Source: Synechococcales cyanobacterium PMM_0085 (GTDB lineage: Bacteria; Cyanobacteriota; Cyanobacteriia; Elainellales; Elainellaceae). From it: a stretch of 14,922 nucleotides of DNA. The notes under the pieces are model-generated. The model did no database searches. It was not told where the DNA came from and worked only from the letters and a program-made list of their open reading frames with translations. The DNA is taken from contig CASBQJ010000448.1 in NCBI GenBank assembly GCA_949127705.1, positions 1 through 14,922 of the forward strand. Reading direction: 5' to 3'. Each line of letters begins with the position of its first letter. The first letter of the stretch is position 1. Of the stretch, positions 1-7,800 are shown piece after piece. A program made the translations under genes and the position numbers.

Positions 1-1104
1 CCAGACAATGCCGCCGCGTTAAAGTCCGTCCCTGTGATTCAACCCAGCATTATTGCACCGGTAGCGGCAGCAATCCAATCGAGCAATCGCAACTTTATTG
101 CGATCGCCGTGGAACGAGTTGGGCCTGCTGTGGTGCGGATTGATGCCTCCCGTACGATCGCCAATCAGTTGCCCGATGCGCTGCAAAACCCTTTCTTTCG
201 GCGCTTCTTTGGCGACGAGCGCGGTGCCCCCCCTGAACGGGTCGAGCACGGCACTGGGTCGGGGTTCATTGTCAGTCAAGATGGCCACATTGTCACCAAT
301 GCCCATGTGGTAGCCGGAGCCGATACGGTCACCGTGACGCTCAAAGACGGACGTGAGTTTGAAGGCAAGGTCGTTGGGGTCGATCGCGTGACCGATGTGG
401 CCGCGATCAAAATAGCAGCGACGACACTACCCACCGTGACCCTAGGCAGCTCCGAAACCCTAATTCCGGGAGAGTGGGCGATCGCCATCGGCAACCCTCT
501 GGGCTTAGACAACACCGTCACCGCTGGCATCATCAGTGCCACCGGGCGCTCTAGCTCTCAAGTTGGCGTTCCCGATCGCCGAGTTCGCTTCATTCAGACC
601 GATGCTGCGATCAATCCAGGGAATTCGGGTGGGCCTTTGCTGAATAATCGCGGCGAGGTGATTGGGATCAATACCGCGATTCGCGCTAACGCCCAGGGTT
701 TAGGGTTTGCTATCCCGATCGAAACTGCTCGCCGCATTGCCGACCAGCTGTTCGCTAACGGCCAAGTCGAGCATCCCTACCTAGGGATTCAAATGGTAGA
801 TTTAACGCCAGCCCTGCAAGAAAAAATTAATCAAGATAATGAGCTAAACGTCCGGCTTGCCGTCAGCCAAGGCGTGTTGGTCGTTCAGGTATTGGATGGC
901 ACGCCAGCCGCTCAGGCTGGTTTGAAGCCAGGAGATGTGATTGTCAAAGTTAACAACATCGCCGTCACCGCCTCCTCTGAGGTGCAAGATCAGGTGGAAT
1001 CTAGCAAAATTGGCAATGTGCTAAAAGTCGAGATTAACCGAGAAGGGCAAACCAAAGCAATTGAATTGCGTCCGACATCCTTGCCCCTTGAACAATTGAA
1101 TTGA
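1..1104 (+). CDS. HtrA/Deg-family serine endopeptidase (HhoA/HhoB/HtrA type), 5' end outside the window
   Basis: A trypsin-like protease with one PDZ domain, of the Deg/HtrA family that degrades or refolds damaged proteins in the periplasm or at the thylakoid. The frame is open to the left edge, so the GTG at 34 is probably internal and the true start, with any signal peptide, lies upstream. Numbering from codon 34, the catalytic triad is complete: His91 in TNAHVV (304-306), Asp121 in VTDVAAIKI (394-396) and Ser198 in GNSGGPL (625-627). The PDZ domain runs over about residues 248-346, beginning at YLGIQM and including AAQAGLKPGDVI. There is only one PDZ domain, as in cyanobacterial HhoA, HhoB and HtrA; which of the three cannot be decided here. 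nagB starts 46 bp downstream on the same strand with no visible terminator between them. Family assignment is secure; subfamily is open. Confidence 0.95.
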   Translation, partial: PDNAAALKSVPVIQPSIIAPVAAAIQSSNRNFIAIAVERVGPAVVRIDASRTIANQLPDALQNPFFRRFFGDERGAPPERVEHGTGSGFIVSQDGHIVTNAHVVAGADTVTVTLKDGREFEGKVVGVDRVTDVAAIKIAATTLPTVTLGSSETLIPGEWAIAIGNPLGLDNTVTAGIISATGRSSSQVGVPDRRVRFIQTDAAINPGNSGGPLLNNRGEVIGINTAIRANAQGLGFAIPIETARRIADQLFANGQVEHPYLGIQMVDLTPALQEKINQDNELNVRLAVSQGVLVVQVLDGTPAAQAGLKPGDVIVKVNNIAVTASSEVQDQVESSKIGNVLKVEINREGQTKAIELRPTSLPLEQLN

Positions 1105-1121
1105 AATTAAACTTGAAGTTA

Positions 1122-1152
1122 AATTGATCTAAATTAATTGATCTAAATTAAT
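1122..1152 (+). repeat. 14-bp tandem duplication abutting the nagB start
   Basis: The 14-bp unit TTGATCTAAATTAA occurs twice in perfect tandem at 1124-1137 and 1138-1151. The 14-bp period holds from 1122 to 1152, so the last A of the second copy is the A of the nagB ATG. The tract fills the space where a Shine-Dalgarno sequence would sit, and no GGAG-like motif is present. The bases just upstream (1101-1123) are also AT-rich and look like decayed relatives of the same motif. Confidence 0.9.
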
Positions 1153-1972
1153 GCGTTTGATCATCCATCCGTCTGCCGATGCAGTCGCCAATTGGGCGGC
1201 TCACCAGATTAAACAGCGAATTGATTGCGTTGCCCCCACCTCCGACAGGCCATTCGTTCTGGGCTTGCCAACGGGTAGCACCCCCCTAAAGCTCTACAGC
1301 CATTTGATTGATCTATATCAACAGGGAAACCTGAGCTTCAAACATGTGGTCACGTTCAACATGGATGAGTATGTGGGGTTAGCCGATGGGCATCCTCAGA
1401 GCTATCGCACCTACATGTTCAACACGCTGTTCAGCCATATTGACATTCCCAAAGACCAGGTGTTTATGTTGAACGGCAATGCTCCCGACCTAGAGCGCGA
1501 ATGCCAGCACTATGAGGACACGATCAGAGCCTTCGGCGGCGTTGATCTGTTTATCGGTGGGGTAGGCGAAGACGGGCATATTGCGTTCAATGAACCCGGT
1601 GCGTCTCTGGCCTCCCGGACTCACCTCAAGCCCCTCTGCCAGCGCACCAGAGCCGCCAATGCTCGTTTTTTTAATCATGATATTGACCAGGTGCCTAAAT
1701 GGGCGCTAACGGTAGGATTAGCAACCGTGATGGACGCAGTTGAGGTAATGATTTTGGTGCAGGGATCTCACAAAGGCTTGGCGTTACAGCACGCGATTGA
1801 GGGTGGAGTTAATCATCTGTGGCCGATCTCGACCCTGCAACTGCATCCTCGTAGTCTTGTGGTGTGCGATCAAGATGCCACGGTGGAGCTGAAGGTGAAA
1901 ACAGTACGATACTTCACAGCGTTAGAACAAGATAGCTTGACCTTGCCCCATTTTGACCCAACGGTAGCTTGA
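1151..1972 (+). CDS. nagB: Glucosamine-6-phosphate deaminase NagB
   Basis: Converts glucosamine-6-phosphate to fructose-6-phosphate and ammonia in the cytoplasm. The 273-residue product aligns without gaps to the remembered E. coli NagB (266 residues), so the numbering coincides. LGLPTGSTP at 38-46 is the phosphate-binding loop. Asp72 in FNMDEYVGL and Asp141, His143 and Glu148 in GEDGHIAFNEPG are the known catalytic residues. The C-terminus extends about 7 residues beyond E. coli NagB. Of the residues known to bind the activator GlcNAc-6-phosphate in E. coli, Lys160 and Tyr254 are kept, but Ser151 is Ala and Arg158 is His, so allosteric control may differ. The start at 1151 is set by the match to the E. 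coli N-terminus (MRLI); there is no clear ribosome binding site. nagA follows after 21 bp. Confidence 0.97.
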   Translation: MRLIIHPSADAVANWAAHQIKQRIDCVAPTSDRPFVLGLPTGSTPLKLYSHLIDLYQQGNLSFKHVVTFNMDEYVGLADGHPQSYRTYMFNTLFSHIDIPKDQVFMLNGNAPDLERECQHYEDTIRAFGGVDLFIGGVGEDGHIAFNEPGASLASRTHLKPLCQRTRAANARFFNHDIDQVPKWALTVGLATVMDAVEVMILVQGSHKGLALQHAIEGGVNHLWPISTLQLHPRSLVVCDQDATVELKVKTVRYFTALEQDSLTLPHFDPTVA

Positions 1973-2009
1973 CACCATGTATGGACTGACGCCATGTACG
2001 CACTGACGC
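1970..2009 (+). repeat. Imperfect 17-bp tandem duplication over the nagB stop and nagA start
   Basis: A 17-bp period runs from 1970 to 2009 with three mismatches (1974/1991, 1982/1999, 1984/2001). Each copy contains an ATG in the same context, CATGTAYGSACTGACG. The downstream ATG (1994) starts nagA. The upstream ATG (1977) is out of frame with nagA and opens a nine-codon reading frame, MYGLTPCTH, ending at the TGA at 2004-2006 inside nagA. The duplication therefore created a decoy start codon that overlaps the real one. Confidence 0.85.
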
Positions 2010-3151
2010 ACTGTACGCTCCACACGGGCTGGGAAGACCTGACGGATTATGCCCTGTTGATTGAAGGCGATCGCATTTTCGACTTGGTCCCCACGGCTCA
2101 CCTCGACCCTGATCTACCCACGTTGAACTTGGGCGGCCACCACGCGGCACCCGGCCTGATTGACCTGCAACTCAACGGCTGCGGCGGCGTGATGTTTAAC
2201 GACAGCATCACACCTGCCACCCTCGATACCATGCATCAGACCAACCTCAAGAGTGGCACCACGAGCTATCTGCCCACGCTCATCACCACATCCGATGCCG
2301 ACATGCTCACCGCGATGCAGGTGGTGAGTGAGTATCGTCAGCACAGTCCCTACACTATTTTGGGGCTACATCTAGAAGGGCCATATCTCAACAAGACGCG
2401 CAAGGGCATCCATGATGCCGCCCACATCCGCCCGCTCGATTGCACCATGCTAGACCAGCTTGTGCAAGCGGGGCGAGAAACAGTTAAACTGTTGACCCTG
2501 GCTCCAGAAATGGTAGAACCAGCCGATATTCGGCGGCTAGTCGCGGCTGGGATCTCCGTTGCTGCCGGACACAGCGACGCCACCTACGAACAGGCGATCG
2601 CTGGGTTCGATGCGGGCGTTAGCATGGCAACGCATTTGTTCAATGCCATGTCGCCCTGGTTGGGTCGCAGCCCTGGCTTAGTCGGAGCTGTGTTTGCCCG
2701 CCACGAGGTCTATGCGGGAATCATTGCCGATGGCCATCATGTTCACTTCAACTCAATTGAGCTAGCCCGCCAAATCAAGCGCGAACGGCTGGTGTTGGTG
2801 ACCGACGCCACCCCTCCAGCAGGTACCCACATAGACTCATTTTGGATTGGTGGGCAACCAGTGTTTTACCGAGACGGCAAATGTGTCTCTGCCGATGGCA
2901 CGCTGGGCGGCTCTGCTCTGACGCTGATCGAAGCGGTTGCCAACTGCGTCCAACGGCTAGACATTCCCCTGGCGGAGGCGTTGAGAATGGCATCGAGTTA
3001 CCCGGCTAGGGCGATCGCAGTGGATGACCATTTGGGCTACCTCAGTCCGGGCTATGTCGCCAACCTCGCCGTCTTTGATCAGGCGCTACAGATAGTGGGA
3101 GTCATTGATCGAGGTCAATGGCACAGTCAAACGCATCTATCAGTAAATTGA
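1994..3151 (+). CDS. nagA: N-acetylglucosamine-6-phosphate deacetylase NagA
   Basis: Hydrolyses GlcNAc-6-phosphate to glucosamine-6-phosphate and acetate, supplying the NagB substrate. The 385-residue length is normal for this amidohydrolase-superfamily enzyme. Visible landmarks are PGLIDLQLNGCGG at 53-65; HLEGPY with metal ligand Glu128; AGHSDATY with His193; THLFNAMSP with His214; ADGHHVH at 245-251, with substrate-binding His251; LVTDATPPAG with the catalytic Asp271; DGTLGGSALTLIEAV at 301-315; and the C-terminal SSYPARA...GYLSPGYVANLAVFD segment of the composite beta-sandwich. One metal site (Glu128, His193, His214) is predicted, as in E. coli NagA. Start 1994 is favoured because the upstream ATG at 1977 is out of frame; the duplication there leaves no clear Shine-Dalgarno sequence. 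It converges on hlyD after 33 bp. Confidence 0.97.
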   Translation: MYALTHCTLHTGWEDLTDYALLIEGDRIFDLVPTAHLDPDLPTLNLGGHHAAPGLIDLQLNGCGGVMFNDSITPATLDTMHQTNLKSGTTSYLPTLITTSDADMLTAMQVVSEYRQHSPYTILGLHLEGPYLNKTRKGIHDAAHIRPLDCTMLDQLVQAGRETVKLLTLAPEMVEPADIRRLVAAGISVAAGHSDATYEQAIAGFDAGVSMATHLFNAMSPWLGRSPGLVGAVFARHEVYAGIIADGHHVHFNSIELARQIKRERLVLVTDATPPAGTHIDSFWIGGQPVFYRDGKCVSADGTLGGSALTLIEAVANCVQRLDIPLAEALRMASSYPARAIAVDDHLGYLSPGYVANLAVFDQALQIVGVIDRGQWHSQTHLSVN

Positions 3152-3166
3152 GACAGTAAATTGAGA
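3141..3166 (+). repeat. Perfect 13-bp tandem duplication over the nagA stop codon
   Basis: CAGTAAATTGAGA is present twice in perfect tandem, at 3141-3153 and 3154-3166. The nagA TGA (3149-3151) lies inside the first copy. The second copy and an adjoining HIP1 site (3167-3174) make up most of the 33-bp gap to the convergent hlyD stop. No hairpin terminator is visible in this gap, so nagA and hlyD transcripts may overlap at their 3' ends. Confidence 0.92.
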
Positions 3167-3184
3167 GCGATCGCCCCAGCTTGG

Positions 3185-4567
3185 TCACCGAGTTTGGAAT
3201 GCTTCGTCAAACCGTCGAGTGATTGGCTCGACTAAGAAGGTGAGGATAGACCGCTGACGGGTCACCACTTCGGCGCTGGCTGCCATTCCAGGCACTAGCT
3301 TTACGTCTTGCCCATAGACGGGAACCACCGTACGGCTAAGCTTGACGGTAGCAGGAAATACCAATCCTAGTTCTCGATCTAGGGTGGCGTTGGGGCTAAT
3401 TTGCATCACTTCACCAGGGATGATGCCAAATTCTTGGTACGGAAAGGTGGCTAGCTTCACCTTGGCGCGCATCCCCGGCACGATGAACCCAATATCGCGG
3501 TTGACGATTTTTACGTTTAGGACCAGACCATCGCCTTCTGGCAAAATCGACAGCAGCTCTTCTCCAGGTTGAACAGTGCCCTCGGCTAGAGTCGCCTGAA
3601 CGTTGTAAATCGTTCCTGTGACCGGGGCTCGGATTACTTCTTGATCTTGCTGTTGGCTAGCCTGTGCCAATTGTCCTTCCAACGTGGTCAGGTCTTGGCG
3701 GCGCTGGTTCAGCTGCCCCAAAATATCGCTTTGTCGTTCAGAGCTGAGGCGATCGGTGGCCTGTTGGGCACCCTGATAGGCGGCTTCTGCTTGTCGAATA
3801 ATTTGCTGCTGTCCGAGGATGTCTTGAGTGAGCGATCCAATTTGATCTTGCGCTTGGGTGAGCCGATCTTTGGCTTCTAAATAGTCGAATCGGGGGACAG
3901 CTCCATTGCCGGGTTCGACCAGGGTGCGAAGGCTGCGCTCGCGCTCTTGGGCGGTGGCGCGGGTGGCGCGGGCATTCACCAAATTTTCTTGGAGCCGAAC
4001 CAAGCGGGCACGGGCTTCAGCGATCGCCGATGCCTGTCGATTGGCTTCTGAGCCAGCCGCTGCTTGACGGGTATCAAACTCGCTCAGCCGAGCAGCTAGG
4101 AGTTCATCTTGCAGAGCCGTTCCCGCGTTGGTTTTTCCGGTACGTTCGGCTTCTAACCGGGCAATGTCTTGGCGGATCAGTTTGGCCGACTGTTCCAGGC
4201 GCTCCACGGTGGTTTTGGGCAAGCTGGCATCTTGCTGAATCAGCACATCGCCTTGCTCAACGCGATCGCCCTCTTTGACTAAAATCTTGCTGATGGTGCC
4301 ACCCTGCAAAGCTTGTACGGGACGCACCTGCTGAGCGGGCACCAGTTCCCCATTGGCCACCGCGACTTCATCGACCTGGCTGAAGTAGGCCCAGGCGATC
4401 GCCCCAAATACCAGAGCTGAAAGCGTTCCAGCTAAAATCCGGGTATAGAGGGGCGGCAGTTCTTGTACTGCCTTGCCCAATTCATAGGACAGATAATCTT
4501 CTGGATTGGCAAACTGCTGACGAGTTTGTCGCGCCTGAGCCGGAGCCGTGGGAAGAGATTGAGCCAT
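3185..4567 (-). CDS. HlyD-family type I secretion periplasmic adaptor (membrane fusion protein)
   Basis: Links an inner-membrane ABC transporter to an outer-membrane TolC-like channel in type I secretion. The 460-residue product has a cytoplasmic N-terminus, one transmembrane segment at about 43-63 (ILAGTLSALVFGAIAWAYF), and a first lipoyl half-motif at about 82-112 (VQALQGGTISKILVKEGDRV). A long Gln/Ala/Glu/Arg-rich coiled-coil hairpin follows (about 118-305), then the second lipoyl half at 310-345 (VIRAPVTGTIYNV) and a beta-barrel and membrane-proximal region to about residue 440. This is the standard HlyD order, and the length is typical. It lies 292 bp downstream of the giant RTX gene on the same strand, which suggests the RTX protein is its substrate. 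No ABC-transporter gene is next to it in the window. ATG 4567 is chosen because the product then begins before the TM segment with a normal-length cytoplasmic tail; the ribosome binding site is weak. Confidence 0.93.
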   Translation of the reverse strand: MAQSLPTAPAQARQTRQQFANPEDYLSYELGKAVQELPPLYTRILAGTLSALVFGAIAWAYFSQVDEVAVANGELVPAQQVRPVQALQGGTISKILVKEGDRVEQGDVLIQQDASLPKTTVERLEQSAKLIRQDIARLEAERTGKTNAGTALQDELLAARLSEFDTRQAAAGSEANRQASAIAEARARLVRLQENLVNARATRATAQERERSLRTLVEPGNGAVPRFDYLEAKDRLTQAQDQIGSLTQDILGQQQIIRQAEAAYQGAQQATDRLSSERQSDILGQLNQRRQDLTTLEGQLAQASQQQDQEVIRAPVTGTIYNVQATLAEGTVQPGEELLSILPEGDGLVLNVKIVNRDIGFIVPGMRAKVKLATFPYQEFGIIPGEVMQISPNATLDRELGLVFPATVKLSRTVVPVYGQDVKLVPGMAASAEVVTRQRSILTFLVEPITRRFDEAFQTR

Positions 4568-4747
4568 GGAGATGAGGAATCAAGATAGGGGAGGCGATCG
4601 CGTATGGGCAGATCACGCTAGAGCAGGAGAGGTTAATTCCCAGCGCGTGACTCCATACTAGATCACTAGACGAACCAATCTTGTGATGCTGATCCCAGTG
4701 GCATGGACGTAGGGAGAGGTAGAGCGATCGCGCCAACATAATTCCTG

Positions 4748-4849
4748 ATACCAATTTAAATAGATTGTGAGACAGTTTACCCCCTGTAGGGGCGGTTCGC
4801 GAACCGCCCCTACAAAAACATCTGCCACTCAGCCTATTTAAATTGGTAT
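4748..4849. mobile_element. 102-bp MITE-like palindromic element between the RTX gene and hlyD
   Basis: Perfect 16-bp terminal inverted repeats, ATACCAATTTAAATAG at 4748-4763 and its complement at 4834-4849, enclose a GC-rich perfect palindrome at 4785-4814. The two inverted repeats share a centre to within 1 bp, and the arms between them also match in part, so the whole unit can fold into one long hairpin. There is no coding capacity, and I see no clear target-site duplication. AT-rich ends with a GC-rich palindromic core resemble dispersed small repeats known in cyanobacterial genomes; mobility is inferred. The element starts 10 bp after the RTX stop codon, so in the minus-strand transcript it could act as a terminator or stabilising 3' hairpin, and could lower read-through into hlyD. 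Confidence 0.75.
4785..4814. repeat. 30-bp perfect palindrome (core of the element)
   Basis: The sequence reads the same on both strands across all 30 bases. It is centred between 4799 and 4800 on TTCGCGAA, with arms TGTAGGGGCGGTTCG and its complement. The 15-bp stem is GC-rich and needs only a minimal loop, so it would be very stable in RNA or single-stranded DNA. Confidence 0.95.
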
Positions 4850-4859
4850 GAGTATCGGT

Positions 4860-7800
4860 CTAATCCTGGAGGATAAAATCAGTGTCTGCAACAATCGGTG
4901 CATTTAAGAAACTAATAAACTTGGTGCCTGCATCTGCCGCGCTAGATTTGTAGAACAAACTGCCCGAACCGACGCTAAACACGATGGCAGCAGAACTGCC
5001 TACCACTCCAGCATCGTTAGCAACTGAAGCAAATGTGCCTGGTGTCAATGACGAACCTGAGCCGCCTAAGAAGGAGAAAGTGGTGCGATCGAGCAAAATC
5101 TTGTCGGCTCCTGCGGCAAAATCGGTGATCGTATCCAACCCCGGCGAGACAGTAGCGAAGGCTGCACCTGTGTTGTAAACATACGTATCGATTCCTATGC
5201 CCCCCGTTAGAGTGTCGTTGCCAACTCCCCCATCTAGGGTGTCATTGCCCAGGTCGCCCAGCAGCACATCATTGCCAGCTTTGCCCAGTAGCGTGTCGTT
5301 TTCACCGCCACCGTCAATCGTATCGTTGCCATCCAAGCCGTCCAGGATGTTTTTGCCACTGTTGCCCGTGATTATATTGTTTTTGGCATTACCTGTCCCG
5401 TTGAGGTTCGCTGCCCCATCTAGCGTCAGGTTTTCAATGTTAAGCCGCAGGGGATGAGTCAGGGTAAAGTCAATTGTTGATACGACCGTATCCACTCCAC
5501 CCAGCGCATCTTCTATCTCCAGCACCACATCACCGATATTGTCTACATAGTAGGTATCGCCTCCTCGCCCACCCGTCAGCGTGTCAGCCCCTTGCTGCCC
5601 ATCCAGGCGATTGTCACCATCGTTGCCCTCGATCTGATTAGCATCGGCATTGCCAGTAGCATTCGTATTAAGTGTGCCAGTTAAAACTAGTTTTTCCAGA
5701 TTGCCACTTAGGGTAAAGTTCCCAGCTGCCCTTACCGTGTCAATCCCGCCGCCCGCATTTTCCACAATCTGGTCTTCAGGCCCGTCTACCACATAGGTGT
5801 CGTCTCCAGCCCCACCAATCAGTAAATCTGTGCCTGTGATGCCGTCAAGTAGGTTGTTGCCGCTGTTGCCGATGATGGTATTGTCGAGGGCATTACCCGT
5901 ACCGTCTAACGCTTCTAACCCAGTTACCCCTGTCAGGGTGAGATTTTCTAAATTGGCACCTAGGACAAAGCTCTCAGAGGCAATGACTAAATCAACACCC
6001 GCGTTGAGGCTTTCAGAAACGATTACAGATTCACCACTGCTGCTGACGATGTACGTGTCGTTACCAATGCCACCCTGCATTGTGTCGTCGCCGATGCCGC
6101 CATCTAAGAGGTCATTGCCCCCGCCGCCAATCAGGAAGTCATTGCCGCCTAGCCCCAGCAACGTGTTATTGCCAGCATTGCCCGTAATCGTATTGCTGAT
6201 GTCGTTGCCCGTAGCATTGAGGTTTTCAGTCCCTGATGCTCCCGTCAGCGTTAGATTTTCGAGGTGGTCGCTGAGGGTGTAAGTGACTGTAGAGATCACC
6301 TCATCTATGCCCTGATTGAGGGTTTCCACAACGGTGTCTGCAACGTTGTCTACCCCGTAGGTATCATTCCCCAGTCCCCCGGTCATGGTGTCTGTGCCAC
6401 TTTTACCATCCAGACGATTATTGCCGTCGTTGCCGAGGATGGTGTTGTTGAGACTATTGCCTGTGCCGTTGATGTGGGCTGCACCCGTAAGGGTCAAGTT
6501 TTCTTGATTGCTGCCCAGCGTGTAGGTAACGCTAGCCTGAATTAGATCGATATCGGCAGAATCGGGGGTTTCGTTGACGACATCGCCCGCATTGTCTACT
6601 ACATAGGTATCATTCCCCGTCCCGCCGTTTAGCTGGTCTGCGCCCAGCCCGCCATCTAAGACATCATCGCCACCCAATCCGCTGAGGATATTGGTACTGT
6701 CGTTGCCTGTGATCACGTTGGCAGCACTATTGCCGCTGCCGTTAATGGTTCCTGCACCTAGTTGTAAAACTAGGTTTTCTAGTTCTGCGCCCAAGGTTAA
6801 GGTGACGCTGCTGCGAACGGTGTCGATGCCGCCGCCAGCCGTTTCTACCATGGAGTCGCTGAGATTGTCTACCACGTAGGTGTCGTCGCCGCCCCCACCG
6901 CTCATGGTGTCGTCGCCCGTGCCGCCGTCGATCAGGTTATTCTGGCTATTGCCCACAATGGAGTTGCGCAATGTGTTGCCGATCGCCGTCAGCGCAGTAC
7001 CCGCTTCTAGCAGCACCAGGTTTTCAACGTTGATGCCGTTGCTCGTACTCAGGTCAAAGGAAATGGTGGAGCGAATGGTGTCAGTGCCACCGCCAACGGT
7101 TACCGTTTCCTGCACCACATCCCCGGCATTGTCTATGACATAGGTATCGTTGCCAATGCCGCCTTCTAAGGTGTCCGCGCCTTCACCGCCATCTAGCAGG
7201 TTATTGGCTTCATTGCCTGTAACGTCGTTGTTGAAGACATTCCCGCTGCCGTTAATGTTGCCTGCCCCTGGTTCGAGCACCAAGAATTCAATCTCGCTAT
7301 CGGGGATCAACGTATATGAGGCTGAGGCGAACACGGTATCGATGCCTGCGCCGGGGTTATCGATCGCCACATCATCTGCACTATCGACGAAGAAGGTGTC
7401 GTCACCCGTACCGCCTACCAACGTATCGATGCCGCCCCCGCCTACTAATGTGTCGTTACCGGCTTTACCATCAATGGCATTGTTGCCTTCATTCCCGGTG
7501 ATGGTATTGTCAGTGGCGTTGCCGCTGCCGCTGATGTTGCCAGCTCCGGCAATCAGGAGCAGATTTTCAATGTTGTCGCCCAGAGTGAAGGCGATCGCAC
7601 TCGATTCTGCGGTGTCGATGCCATCAAGCGGGTTGGATTCGCTGACTACATCCCCAGCGCTGTTGACCACATAGGTATCATTACCTGCGCCGCCCGTCAT
7701 GGTGTCGCTGCCGTTGCCGCCATCGAGGCGATCGTCCCCATCGCCGCCGTTCAGCACATCGTTGCCGTCTAAGCCGCGCAGGCTGTTGTTGCCGATATTG

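Noticed and set aside
34..1104. GTG at 34 as the true start of the HtrA gene
   Set aside because: The frame is open to position 1, no ribosome binding site precedes 34, and the product would lack the signal or membrane segment expected for the family.
4482..4754. 90-codon minus-strand frame overlapping the hlyD start
   Set aside because: It overlaps hlyD in another frame, starts inside the palindromic element and shows no recognisable domain.
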